Positions 7,031 to 15,380 are shown, numbered from the stretch's first letter. The stretch: 23,262 bases of DNA from CAWCLK01 sp963796225 (GCA_963796225.1 CAWCLK010000015.1:1-23262); one strand, 5' to 3'. Made by a program: numbers and translations. Notes: generated by a model from the sequence alone, not told the origin.

Positions 7031-8422
7031 TCAGGCCGGCAGGGGCTCGAACTGCGCCTGGAAGAACCGCAGCTCCTCGGGCTCGTAGGTGAACCGCAGA
7101 CCGCGGACCTGCTCGGCCTGCTCCACCACGGCCATGACCGACTCGGCCACGACGTCCATGTGCGCCTGGGTGTAGACCCGCCGCGGGATGGCCAGCCGCA
7201 CGAGCTCGAGCTTCGGACGCCGGTGCTCGCCGGTCACCGGGTCCCGCCCCGCGGACACGATGCCGCGCTCCATGCCGCGCACGCCGGCGTCGACGTACAG
7301 GGCCGCCGTCAGCGCCTGGGCCGGGAAGTGGTCCTGCGGCAGGTGCGGCAGGATCGCGGCAGCGTCCAGGAAGACGCCGTGCCCGCCGATGGGGCGCACC
7401 ACGGGCACGTCGGCCTTGATCAGCTGGTTGCCGAGGTACTCGACCTGGCCGATGCGGGCCGCCACGTGGTCGTCGGTGGCGACCATCTCGCGGATGCCGG
7501 CGGCCAGCGCCTCCATGTCGCGGCCGGACATCCCGCCGTAGGTGTGCAGGCCCTCGAAGGCCACCAGCAGGCTGCGGGCCTTCCGCGCCAGCTCGGGGTC
7601 GCGCACGGCCAGGAACCCGCCGATGTTGACCAGGTTGTCCTTCTTCGACGACACGGTCGCCCCGTCCGAGTACGAGCACATCTCCCGGAGGATCTCGGCG
7701 ACGCTGCGGTCCTCGTAGCCGGCCTCGCGCTGCTGGATGAACCAGGCGTTCTCGAGCGCGCGGGTGGCGTCGAGCATCACCGGGACGCCGTGGCGCTGGC
7801 ACAGCTCGTACACGGCCTTCATGTTGGCCATGGAGGCGGGCTGCCCACCGGCGAGGTTGACGTTGGTCTCGAACGAGACGTAGGCGACGCGCTCGGCGCC
7901 GTGCTCGTCGATGATGGCCTGCAGCTTGTCCAGGTCGATGTTGCCCTTGAACGGGTGGGTGTCGGCCGGGGCGTGGGCCTCGTCGACGATCACGTCGACG
8001 AACCGCCCGCCGGCGTACTCCTGGTGGAACCGGGTCGTGGTGAAGTACATGTTCCCCGGCACCACGTCGCCGGGCTCGATCATGATCTGGCTGAGGATGT
8101 GCTCGGCGCCCCGTCCCTGGTGGGTGGGGATCAGCTCCTCGTAGCCGTAGACGTCCTGGACGGCCTCGACCAGCCGGTAGAAGCTGCGGCTGCCGGCGTA
8201 GGCCTCGTCGCCGACCATCAGCGCGCCCCACTGCCGGTCCGACATCGCCGAGGTCCCCGAGTCGGTCAGCAGGTCGATGTAGACGTCGTCCGAGCGCAGC
8301 AGGAAGGTGTTGAACCCTGCCTCGCGGATGGCCCGCTCACGCTCCCCGAGCGTCGTCATGTGGATGGGCTCGACCATCTTGATGCGGTAGGGCTCGGCCC
8401 AGCTGCGGCGACGCTCGGACAT
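7031..8422 (-). CDS. tpl: Tyrosine phenol-lyase (PLP beta-eliminating lyase)
   Basis: The protein is 463 residues, similar to known tyrosine phenol-lyases (456) and tryptophanases (471). These PLP enzymes split tyrosine or tryptophan to phenol or indole plus pyruvate and ammonia. The PLP lysine is K261 in SSKKD. By my recalled alignment the residues that mark tyrosine phenol-lyase are present: F127-T128 in MYFTTTRFHQE (F123/T124 in the Citrobacter enzyme), M384-x-R386 in GMERGI (M379/R381), and the FF pair 453-454 near the end. LTDSGTSAMSD and RRPKLELVRLAIPRRVYT also read closer to that enzyme. The ATG at 8422 is preceded by GAGGAGG at eight bases. It is a single-gene unit between the tRNA and the small membrane gene. 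Tryptophanase activity is the main alternative. Confidence 0.85.
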   Translation of the reverse strand: MSERRRSWAEPYRIKMVEPIHMTTLGERERAIREAGFNTFLLRSDDVYIDLLTDSGTSAMSDRQWGALMVGDEAYAGSRSFYRLVEAVQDVYGYEELIPTHQGRGAEHILSQIMIEPGDVVPGNMYFTTTRFHQEYAGGRFVDVIVDEAHAPADTHPFKGNIDLDKLQAIIDEHGAERVAYVSFETNVNLAGGQPASMANMKAVYELCQRHGVPVMLDATRALENAWFIQQREAGYEDRSVAEILREMCSYSDGATVSSKKDNLVNIGGFLAVRDPELARKARSLLVAFEGLHTYGGMSGRDMEALAAGIREMVATDDHVAARIGQVEYLGNQLIKADVPVVRPIGGHGVFLDAAAILPHLPQDHFPAQALTAALYVDAGVRGMERGIVSAGRDPVTGEHRRPKLELVRLAIPRRVYTQAHMDVVAESVMAVVEQAEQVRGLRFTYEPEELRFFQAQFEPLPA

Positions 8423-8575
8423 GGGGGGACCTCCTCGTCGAGGAGCAGCATCGGGTCGGCCGTGCCCGGCAGCCACGGGCAGGAGGCCCGACCAGGACGG
8501 GCCGATCGGCCCACGATGCGTCCCCGAACGACGAACCGCAGGCCGGCCGTCGCGCTGGCCTGACCTGCGGTGTCG

Positions 8576-8667
8576 TGGCGGAGGGAGAGGGATTTGAACC
8601 CTCGAGACCCGTAAGGGCCTACCCGCTTTCGAGGCGGGCGCACTCGGCCGGACTATGCGATCCCTCC
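8576..8667 (-). tRNA. tRNA-Ser (anticodon CGA)
   Basis: Read on the minus strand from 8667, it has the acceptor stem GGAGGGA/TCCCTCC with discriminator G. The anticodon stem CCCGC/GCGGG has loop CTCGAAA, giving anticodon CGA (codon UCG). The long variable arm GGCCC/GGGTC is the class II feature of serine tRNAs, and the T loop reads GGTTCAAATCC. The 3' CCA is encoded (8576-8578). Confidence 0.95.
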
Positions 8668-8724
8668 AGTGGTGCGTGCGGAGGGTACGGGTGGGGTCGG
8701 CGGGGCGGCAACACGAGGGGTCGC

Positions 8725-9462
8725 TCAGCGCCCGATGGCCGCCAGCACGGCGTTGGCCAGCACCGGGTCACCCGTCATCGTGACCGTGTCGAGCGGCCGC
8801 CGCCGCCACAGGGCCAGCAGCAGGTCCTGCCCCGCCCCGTGGACGATCACGTCGGCCGCGCCCTCGGTGATGTCGTCGGTGACGGCCCGCTCGCCGGGCT
8901 CGAGCCGCAGCCGCCAGGTCCGCCCCGTGGCGTCCTCGGTCACCTGGATCGTGGCGCGGCGCTCGCCCTCCCAGCGGGTCCCGGCCGTGGACAGCACACC
9001 CATCAGCTCCGCGACCCCGTCCGCGGCGACGTCGTCGGGGATGGGGGTGGCCGCCCCGCCCAGCGCCTCCTCGAGGTCGTGGCGGTGCACCGCCGCCTCG
9101 TGGTGCATCCGGCGCAGCACCCACGCCCCGTCGTGCGGGGCGCGGGTGAAGTTCCACACGGGCTCGTGCGGCTGCAGGCCGGCCAGCACCCGATCCATCT
9201 CGGCCACCCGCTGGCGCAACCAGCGGGGCAGCGCCCCGTCGTCGGCGGGGCGCTCGATCGAGACGACCTCGCGGACCTGGTCCTTCTCGGTCATGCGCTG
9301 GCCCGCGATCTGGCGGAAGCGGTCCAGCACCCAGCCGAGGTGGTACGCGAGGTCGGCGACGTCCCAGTCGGGACAGGCGGGCACGGGGATGTCGAGGTCG
9401 GCCTCGTCGAGCAGGTCCGCGAACCGGCCGACCTCGGTGCGCCAGCCATCGAGGTGGTCCAT
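8725..9462 (-). CDS. Mycothiol-dependent maleylpyruvate isomerase-type (DinB-like) protein
   Basis: The protein is 245 residues from the ATG at 9462, which has GGGAG seven bases upstream. It is a DinB/MDMPI helical bundle. H41 (VADLAYHLG), E122 and H126 (HHEAAVHRHDLE) match the H...E-xxx-H metal triad of the family. The PACPDWDVADL motif is typical near the N-terminus. The C-terminal part (about 160-240) resembles the SCP2-like second domain (VIVHGAGQDLLLALW). The family uses mycothiol as cofactor; the substrate of this copy is unknown. In the given sequence the upstream tadA frame runs straight into it with no stop codon, so it could also be the second half of a fusion. I favour a separate gene because of the good start site and a frame-shifted TAG at 9509-9511. 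Confidence 0.8.
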   Translation of the reverse strand: MDHLDGWRTEVGRFADLLDEADLDIPVPACPDWDVADLAYHLGWVLDRFRQIAGQRMTEKDQVREVVSIERPADDGALPRWLRQRVAEMDRVLAGLQPHEPVWNFTRAPHDGAWVLRRMHHEAAVHRHDLEEALGGAATPIPDDVAADGVAELMGVLSTAGTRWEGERRATIQVTEDATGRTWRLRLEPGERAVTDDITEGAADVIVHGAGQDLLLALWRRRPLDTVTMTGDPVLANAVLAAIGR

Positions 9463-9508
9463 GCGAGCGCTCCCGGGGTCGACGCCAACGGTCGGGTCGG
9501 TCCCGACG

Positions 9509-9990
9509 CTACTGGCCCGCGCGCGGCGCCGTGACCCGCGACGGGCCCGGAAGAACGCCCGCAGCAGCTCGCCGCACGCCTCGGCCTCCACGCCCCGCAC
9601 CACCTCGACCACGTGGTTCAGCCGCGGGTCACGGGGGATGTCCCACAGCGCCCCGACCGCCCCGGCCTTGGGGTCGTCCGCCCCGAACACCAGCGTCCCG
9701 AGACGGGCCAGCACGGTCGCCCCGGCGCACATCGCGCACGGCTCGAGGGTGACCACCAGCGTGCAGTCGTCCAGCCGCCACCGTCCCAGTGCGGCCGCCG
9801 CCTCGCGCAGCGCCAGCACCTCGGCGTGGGCGGTCGGGTCCTGGTCGACCTCGCGGCGGTTGTGCCCGCGGCCGACCACCGCCCCGTCGTGGACGACCAC
9901 CGCCCCGATCGGCACGTCGTCGTGCGCCGCGGCGGCCTCGGCCTCGGCGATCGCCTCGCCCATCCAGCGGGCCTGCTCAGCGGGGGTCAC
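9509..9990 (-). CDS. tadA: tRNA adenosine(34) deaminase TadA
   Basis: A cytidine/deoxycytidylate-deaminase-fold protein of about 151 recognisable residues. H55-A-E57 (TAHAEVLAL) and PCAMC with C85 and C88 supply the zinc ligands and catalytic glutamate. The lead-in VPIGAVVV and later FGADDPKAGAVGAL segment are typical of TadA, which converts A34 to inosine in tRNA-Arg(ACG). I start it at the GTG at 9990, since the family N-terminus (MxxAixEAxxA) begins there; upstream codons fall in the palindromic repeats. The family body ends near AFFRARR. In the given sequence no stop codon follows and the frame continues to 8725; a TAG one frame away (9509-9511) would end it if one base were missing upstream. 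A nucleoside or guanine deaminase is a less likely reading. Confidence 0.85.
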
Positions 9991-10003
9991 GCACGCGGAC
10001 CCT

Positions 10004-10047
10004 ACTGGGGGCATCGGTGCGGCCCGGCCACCGATCATGCCCCCAGT
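10004..10047. repeat. 44-bp REP-like palindrome, copy 1
   Basis: ACTGGGGGCAT (10004-10014) pairs perfectly with ATGCCCCCAGT (10037-10047). Inside this, CGGTG (10015-10019) can pair with CACCG further in. It matches copy 2 at 41 of 44 positions. It sits in the divergent promoter region between tadA and the UvrD-like helicase. Confidence 0.85.
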
Positions 10048-10075
10048 GCACGCCACCCACCCCGCCCCGACCTCC

Positions 10076-10119
10076 ACTGGGGGCATGGGTGCCACCCGGC
10101 CACCGATCATGCCCCCAGT
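10076..10119. repeat. 44-bp REP-like palindrome, copy 2
   Basis: The same 11-base outer stem as copy 1, with three base differences in the left inner arm and loop. It lies 28 bases after copy 1 in the same orientation. As both neighbouring genes start here, it cannot be their terminator. Confidence 0.85.
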
Positions 10120-10195
10120 ACGAGGACCGACCCCGCGCCCCGCCGTGTGGAGGGCGCCCGGCGGCGGCGGGGCGGTGCCCTAGCCTCCGCGAGCG

Positions 10196-13178
10196 ATGGC
10201 CACCTCCCCCGCCCCGACCCCGTTCCCGGGCCCCGCCGCGCTCGGCCGCAACGTGATCGTCGGGGCCGGGGCGCCGACGCCGGACGGGTTCGACCCGGAC
10301 GCGCCCCGCCTGGTGGTCGACGACACCGTGCTGGCCCATCCCGGGACCGGCGGTGGCGTTCCTGCACGCCCGCTGGGTGCGCCGGCAGCCGACGGTGATC
10401 GAGCTGGCGGCCGACAACGCCGAGCTGCAGCGCCCCGAGGTCGACGACCGCGCCCCGTGGGACCTGCCGCGCGGGTTCACGTTCCTGCGCGAACGGCTGG
10501 CCTTCCTCGTGTGGGCCAACAGCTACGACGCCCGCCGCGCCGACCGCTGCCCGGTCTGGTGGGACGCCGAGCTGGCGGTGCGGGGCGGGGCGCAGCCCGG
10601 GCGACGGGGCGACCCACGACGTCGGTCGTGGACGGCCGCCCCGCCTGGTGCGACGGCGGGCCCCGGGGCCCGGTGGCCGACCTGCCTGCCCAGCCCGACG
10701 GCACGGCCCCGGCCCTGCTGCACCGCGAGACGATCCGCCTGCACCGGCGCGCCCCGGACCGGTTCCCCCTGCGGCTGCTCGGCGACGGGGCGCCGGGCGA
10801 CGACCTCGCCGCCGACCAGCTCGACGCGGTCACCCACGCGGCCGGACCGGCCCGGGTGATCGCCCCGGCCGGGTCGGGCAAGACCCGGGTGCTGACGGCC
10901 CGGCTGCGCCACCTGCTGCGCGACCGCCGTATCGAGCCGGGCCTGGTCACGGCCGTCGCCTACAACACCCGCGCCGCCCAGGAGATGCGCGACCGGCTGG
11001 CCGGGCTGCCGGCGAACATCCGCACGCTGCACTCGCTCGGGCTGTGGATCTGCAACCTCGAGCAGCGCCGCACGCTGGTCGACGAACGCGAGCAGCGGGC
11101 GATCCTCGACCGGCTGGTCCGCACCGCGAAGATCCCCAACCAGGACCCGTTCCAGCCCTACCTCGACGCGCTGACCGAGGTCCGGCTCGGGCTGCGCCAC
11201 CCCGACACCGTCGGGGTCGAGTACGAGCTCGACGACTTCGACGACATGTTCCGCCGCTACCGGGCCGAGCTCGACCGGCGCGACGCGATGGACTTCGACG
11301 AGCAGATCTTCCACGCCATCGAGCTGCTGCTCACCAACGCCGAGCTGCGCGCCCACGTCCAGCAGGTCGGCACGCACCTGCTCGTCGACGAGTTCCAGGA
11401 CCTCACACCCGCGTTCCACCTGCTCGTGCGGCTGGTGGCCTCGCCCAGCCTGGAGGTGTTCGCGGTCGGCGACGACGACCAGGTGATCTACGGCTACGCC
11501 GGCGCCGACCCGGGCTACCTCATCGACTACGCGGCCGAGTTCCCCGGCGCGGTCCCCCACCCGCTCGAGGTCAACTACCGGTGCCCGCCCGAGGTCGTCG
11601 GCCAGGTCGGTCGGGTGCTGTCCCACAACCGTCGTCGCGTCGACAAGGTCATCCGGGCGGGGCGCACCGAGCCCGCCCCGACCACGCCGGGCGACCGCTG
11701 GAAGGCCGGCGTGGCGATCCACGGGGTCGACGCCGGGGCGATGGCGGCGCGCACGGTCGCGACCATCGAGGACCGCATCGCCGCCGGGGCGCACCCGCGC
11801 GACATCGCCGTGCTGGCCCGCGTGAACGCCACGCTGCTGCCGGTCCAGGTGGCGCTGGGCGAGGCCGGGATCCCTCGCACCGCCCCGCTGTCCGCCGACG
11901 TGGTCGGCCGCACCGGGGTCCGGACCGCGCTGGCGTACCTGCGGCTCGGCCTGGACCCGGAACGCCTGCGTCGCGAGGACCTGTTCGACACGCTCAACCG
12001 GCCGTCCCGCAAGGTCAAGTCGGCCGTCTCGGAGCTGCTGCGGGGCCCGCGGTTCTCGATGGACCAGCTCCGCGCGATCGAGGACACCCTCTCGACCACG
12101 CACGCCGACCGGTGGCGCGGCTACCTCGACGACCTGCAGGTGCTGACCGACGCGATCACCGACGGGGCGGACACCGCGCGGGTGCTGTGGCTGATCCGCA
12201 ACCGCGTCGGGCTGGGCGAGGCCATGGCCACCCTGGACTCGGCCAAGTCCCGGCCGGAGGGCTCCAGCCACGGCGACGACCTCGACGCCCTGGACCAGCT
12301 CGCCGCCCTGCACCCCGACCCGGTGACCTTCCGCGAGTGGCTGGTCGAGTCGTTGCGGCTGCCGGGCGACGACGACGGGGTCGTGCTGTCGACGGTGCAC
12401 CGGGTCAAGGGCATGGAGTGGGACCACGTCGTGGTCTTCGCCGCCAACCAGGGGCTGATGCCGCATCGGCTCGCCGAGGACGAGGAGGAGGAACGCCGCG
12501 TCTTCCACGTCGCCGTGACCCGCTGCCGCGAGACCGTCACCGTGGTCAGCGACCGCACCTCCACCTCCCCGTTCGTGGACGAGCTGCGCCACGACCCGCC
12601 GGAGCGACCGCCCCGCACCCGCGCCCCGCACCCCCACCGCCGACACGGCCCGTCCCCCACGCCCCGGCGCCGACGGCGTGCCCGTGGTGGCCGCCGCCCC
12701 GGGCACCACGCTGACGGCCCCCGGCGGGGTGCCGGCCACGATCGTGCGCACCGACCGGTACGGCACCGAGCGGGCGCTGGTGGTCGAGGTCGGCGGGGCG
12801 TGGGCCCCGCTGGCCCTGGACGCCCCGGTGCGGGTCGACGGCGATCGCGTCCGGCTCGAGCTGCAGGCCACCCGGGTCACGCCCCCACCCGCGGGGCGCG
12901 ACGCCGGCGGGGCGGCGTCGGGGCGGCTGCTGCCCGGCGGCGACGACCAGCTCGACGGCGCCGACGCCGTGCGGTTCGAGGCGCTGCGGGCGTGGCGCAC
13001 CGGGCAGGCCCGCGAGCAGCAGGTCCCGCCCTACATCGTGTTCAACGACACCCACCTGCGCGAGATCGCCCGGCGCGCCCCGGACACGCTGCCCGAGCTG
13101 TCGCGCTGCCCCGGCGTCGGCCCGAACAAGCTGGAGCGGTACGGCGACGAACTCCTGGAAGTGATCGCAGACGCGTGA
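10196..13178 (+). CDS. UvrD/Rep-type ATP-dependent DNA helicase with HRDC domain, frame-interrupted
   Basis: An SF1 helicase of about 990 residues once the frame is followed. Motif I PAGSGKTR lies near 10867, II VDEFQDLT near 11387, III VGDDDQVIYGYAG near 11466, IV VNYRCPPEV near 11570, V STVHRVKGMEWDHV near 12390, VI FHVAVTRCRE near 12506. A C-terminal HRDC domain (PYIVFNDTHLREIAR) ends at 13178. The reading frame breaks near 10345-10355, again near 10595-10640, and near 12600-12675. Between the first two breaks a different frame carries family-like sequence (FLHARWVRRQPTVIELAAD, LVWANSYDARRAD). The ATG at 10196 lacks a strong Shine-Dalgarno site. The motor motifs are intact, so I think the breaks are base-call errors rather than decay. 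It presumably unwinds DNA in repair. Confidence 0.8.
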
Positions 13179-13226
13179 GTCGCCGCGGCGTCGAACTCCT
13201 GGAAGTGATCGCAGACGCGTGAGTCG
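13148..13226. repeat. 35-bp direct repeat duplicating the helicase stop region
   Basis: Positions 13148-13182 recur exactly at 13192-13226, with nine bases between. Each copy encodes the last residues ELLEVIADA and the TGA stop. The second copy lies outside the gene. Confidence 0.95.
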
Positions 13227-13259
13227 TAGGCTCCACGGCCACCGACGCCAGGACCCCGC

Positions 13260-14258
13260 GTGACCGACGAGCACGACGCGGCGTCGAGGATCCTCGGACG
13301 GGTCCGTGACGCGCTGGCGCAGGACCGGACCCGGCCGCTGGAGGCCGTGGCGGACGCCAGCGACCTGGACGTCGAGGACCTGCGCCGACTGTTCGCCGCC
13401 GCCCAGCGGCTGGCGGTCGACGACGCCTACGGCGAGGCCGACGTGGCCTACGCCCGCGATCTCGCCGCCCTCGTCGAGCGGTCCAACGTCGAGGTGGTCG
13501 AGCGCGCACTCCGGCTGCGCCTGCGGCTGGTCACGCAGATGGTCGTCAACGACCTCGCCACCATCCGGCTCGACGCGGCCGTCGGGGAGATCCTCGAGCA
13601 GGGCGGTGCCGCCGACGAGCTCGGCGACCAGCTGGCCACGATGGCCCAGGCCGTGATCCCGGCCGTGGAGCGCCAGCTCGGCGCCGACTACCGGGCCGCG
13701 CTGCTGCGTCTGCTCGAGTCCGACGTCGTCAGCCAGGTCGCCGGGGACACCGAACGACACCCGACCATGGCCGTCGGCTTCGTCGACCTCGTGGGCTTCA
13801 CGCGCCTGTCGGCCCAGACGGACCCGGAGGGGGTCGGGGTGGTGCTGACCGCCTTCGAGGACACCGCGGCCGCGGTGGTCGACGACGTCGGCGAGGTGCT
13901 GCTGGCCAAGACGATCGGCGACGCGGTGCTGCTCGTCGGCGGGTCGCCGGACCTGGTGGCCTCGGCCCTGCTGCGGGTGGTCGAGGCCGACCACCCCGAG
14001 CTGGTCGACGTGGAACGCCGCGCCGGGATGGCCTACGGCGAGGTGCTGGTCCGGGAGGGCGACTACGTCGGCACGACCGTGAACACCGCCGCGCGCCTGA
14101 CCGACCTCGCGTTCCCGACCAGCCTCCTGGTCACCAACGAGGCCTCCGAGGCGCTGGCCGACGACTGGCAGCGCTCCCGCCTGCCCCCCAAGCACCTCAA
14201 GGGCCTGCCCACCGACCGGCACATCCGCATCCGGTGGCCGGAGCCCGACGACGGATGA
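13260..14258 (+). CDS. Class III adenylate cyclase with N-terminal regulatory domain
   Basis: The protein is 332 residues. The C-terminal cyclase domain (about 168-328) has metal aspartates D176 (GFVDLVGF) and D221 (TIGDAV), the purine-contacting lysine K217, and N275 and R279 (VNTAARL) for the transition state. The second purine-contacting position, often Asp, is T272. Most catalytic residues are thus present and it should make cAMP from ATP, with some doubt about purine choice. The N-terminal 165 residues are helical, contain no membrane span, and resemble the soluble regulatory half of Rv1264-like mycobacterial cyclases (inference). The GTG at 13260 has AGGA about seven bases upstream. It follows the helicase on the same strand and converges with the SnoaL-like gene. 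Confidence 0.9.
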   Translation: MTDEHDAASRILGRVRDALAQDRTRPLEAVADASDLDVEDLRRLFAAAQRLAVDDAYGEADVAYARDLAALVERSNVEVVERALRLRLRLVTQMVVNDLATIRLDAAVGEILEQGGAADELGDQLATMAQAVIPAVERQLGADYRAALLRLLESDVVSQVAGDTERHPTMAVGFVDLVGFTRLSAQTDPEGVGVVLTAFEDTAAAVVDDVGEVLLAKTIGDAVLLVGGSPDLVASALLRVVEADHPELVDVERRAGMAYGEVLVREGDYVGTTVNTAARLTDLAFPTSLLVTNEASEALADDWQRSRLPPKHLKGLPTDRHIRIRWPEPDDG

Positions 14259-14275
14259 CTCGGTCCTGGTCGTAC

Positions 14276-14773
14276 CTAGTACGGCAGCGTGGTCCGGCCG
14301 CCGGTCTGCCACGCCGACGCGGTCATGGTGGCGTGCTCGGCCCAGGGCTGGATCAGCTCGTAGGTGCGCGTGTAGCCGGTCTCGGCGATCTGCCAGCCGG
14401 CGTCGGTCCGCACGTACGTGTCCCCGTACCAGGCCGCCCCGACCAGCTGGAAGCGGTGCTGGGTGTCCAGCACCACGTCGTCCAGCGCCCACCGCCCCGT
14501 GGCGCGGTCCGGCCCGGCCGCGTCGAGCTCGGGGTGGCTGACCCGGTGCGAGGTGTGCACCGAGTCGGCCTCCAGCCGCGAGCGCAGGAACGCCACGATC
14601 TCGTCCCGCCCCGTGACGGTGTGCACCCCGCCGCCGTAGCGCGCCACGGCGTCGGGGGTCAGCGTGGCCGCGAGCAGGTCCCAGTCCTTGGTGTCCACGC
14701 CCCGCAGGTACCGGTACTTCAGCTGCGCGATCGCGTCGGCGTCCGCGACCGCCAGCCCGTCACCGTCCGCCAT
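14276..14773 (-). CDS. SnoaL/NTF2-like domain protein
   Basis: The protein is 165 residues, with a single SnoaL-like (NTF2 fold) domain. Family landmarks are AIAQLKYRYLRGVDTKDWDLLAATLTPDAV near 14-43, the FLRSRLEADSVHTSHRVSHPELDAAG segment, and the strand pair around WYGDTYVRTDAGWQIAETGYTRTYE. Such folds serve as small hydrolases, isomerases or ligand carriers; no specific function can be assigned. The ATG at 14773 has GGAGG seven bases upstream, and that site lies in the 3' arm of a perfect 12-base hairpin (14778-14803). It lies 53 bases downstream of arsI on the same strand and might be co-transcribed with it. The frame continues open far upstream on this strand, but only this part looks like protein. 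Confidence 0.8.
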   Translation of the reverse strand: MADGDGLAVADADAIAQLKYRYLRGVDTKDWDLLAATLTPDAVARYGGGVHTVTGRDEIVAFLRSRLEADSVHTSHRVSHPELDAAGPDRATGRWALDDVVLDTQHRFQLVGAAWYGDTYVRTDAGWQIAETGYTRTYELIQPWAEHATMTASAWQTGGRTTLPY

Positions 14774-14777
14774 GGCA

Positions 14778-14803
14778 CTGCCTCCCTCGTGCGAGGGAGG
14801 CAG
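14778..14803 (-). promoter_or_regulatory. Perfect hairpin covering the SnoaL gene's ribosome-binding site
   Basis: CTGCCTCCCTCG (14778-14789) and CGAGGGAGGCAG (14792-14803) are exact reverse complements around a two-base centre, in the arsI-SnoaL gap. Being palindromic, it reads the same on the minus strand, where its second arm carries the GGGAGG Shine-Dalgarno site and ends four bases before the ATG at 14773. The folded RNA would hide the site. It could also end arsI transcripts, but there is no U-run. Confidence 0.6.
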
Positions 14804-14826
14804 CGTAGGCGGAACCTGACGGGGCG

Positions 14827-15261
14827 TCAGATCGCGCAGGCGCAGGCCGACTCGTCGGTGGCGCAGCAGGCGTCGTCGGTCGCCGGCTCGAGGACGTCGG
14901 CGTCCCCGAGCACGCGGTAGACCTCCCACGCCAGGCCGTCGGGGTCGGCCACCCACGCCTTGTCCTGGGTCGCGTAGCAGCAGGCGCTGGACTCCTCGAC
15001 CCGCTGGACCAGGCCCGCGTCCTCGAGGCGACCGTGGAACGCCGCCTGCTCGTCGGGGTCCAGGGTCTCCACGCCGATGTGGTCGAGCCCGCCGGCCCCC
15101 TCGGCGCCCTCGATGAGGACGAGCTTGAGCGGCGGGTCGGCGATGGCGAAGTTCGCGTAGCCGGGGCGCCGCTTGGTCACGGGCGTGGCGAAGACGCGCT
15201 CGTAGAAGTCGACGGCACGGTCGACGTCGGCGACGCGGAGGGCGAGCTGCAGGCGGGACAT
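14827..15261 (-). CDS. arsI: ArsI/CadI-type organoarsenical C-As lyase (VOC family)
   Basis: The protein is 144 residues, a vicinal-oxygen-chelate fold. The vicinal pair C94-C95 lies in SSACCYATQDKAWVADPDG, the hallmark of ArsI/CadI, where the paired cysteines bind the trivalent arsenical. Candidate Fe(II) ligands are Q5, H61 (GLDHIGVE) and E113 (AWEVY). ArsI uses oxygen to break the C-As bond of trivalent methyl or aromatic arsenicals, giving arsenite. An extra tail, residues 129-143, adds C132, C133, C140 and C142. The ATG at 15261 is preceded by GGAGGA. It is divergent from arsR, with two matching operators between. No arsenite efflux pump gene is in the window, so export must be encoded elsewhere. 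Confidence 0.88.
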   Translation of the reverse strand: MSRLQLALRVADVDRAVDFYERVFATPVTKRRPGYANFAIADPPLKLVLIEGAEGAGGLDHIGVETLDPDEQAAFHGRLEDAGLVQRVEESSACCYATQDKAWVADPDGLAWEVYRVLGDADVLEPATDDACCATDESACACAI

Positions 15262-15291
15262 CGGGGGTCCTCCTCGGACGGAACGCTTCGT

Positions 15292-15307
15292 ATCGACGTC
15301 TGTCGAT
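15292..15307. promoter_or_regulatory. ArsR operator 1 (near arsI)
   Basis: ATCGAC (15292-15297), four bases, GTCGAT (15302-15307): a perfect 6-base inverted repeat in the arsI-arsR divergent gap. The flanks extend the match to operator 2 when one site is reversed (consensus GTATCGACnnnnGTCGATG). Confidence 0.7.
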
Positions 15308-15328
15308 GTGACAGACGCTACCGCATGC

Positions 15329-15344
15329 ATCGACACTTGTCGAT
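15329..15344. promoter_or_regulatory. ArsR operator 2 (near arsR)
   Basis: ATCGAC (15329-15334), four bases, GTCGAT (15339-15344): the same perfect inverted repeat as operator 1, in opposite orientation by its flanks, with centres 37 bases apart. It likely controls arsR itself and shows that one regulator serves both directions. Confidence 0.7.
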
Positions 15345-15380
15345 ACATTGGTGGCGATCGCTCCTCGAAGGCCGCCGCCC

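Noticed and set aside
7160..8563. Long plus-strand frame over the lyase gene
   Set aside because: Antisense shadow; composition is low-complexity Gly/Val/Arg and it has no motif.
10004..10119. CRISPR array
   Set aside because: Only two palindromic units 28 bases apart and no cas genes; palindromes near a promoter fit better.
10345..10640. Programmed ribosomal frameshifting in the helicase
   Set aside because: No slippery heptamer or conserved signal; many unrelated genes show the same kind of break, which points to sequence error.
10523..13000. 825-codon open frame antisense to the UvrD-like helicase
   Set aside because: No family features; the plus strand carries all helicase motifs.
14271..14283. 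CGTAC-CTA-GTACG stem between cyclase and SnoaL-like genes as a terminator
   Set aside because: Five-base stem with no T-run; too weak to call.
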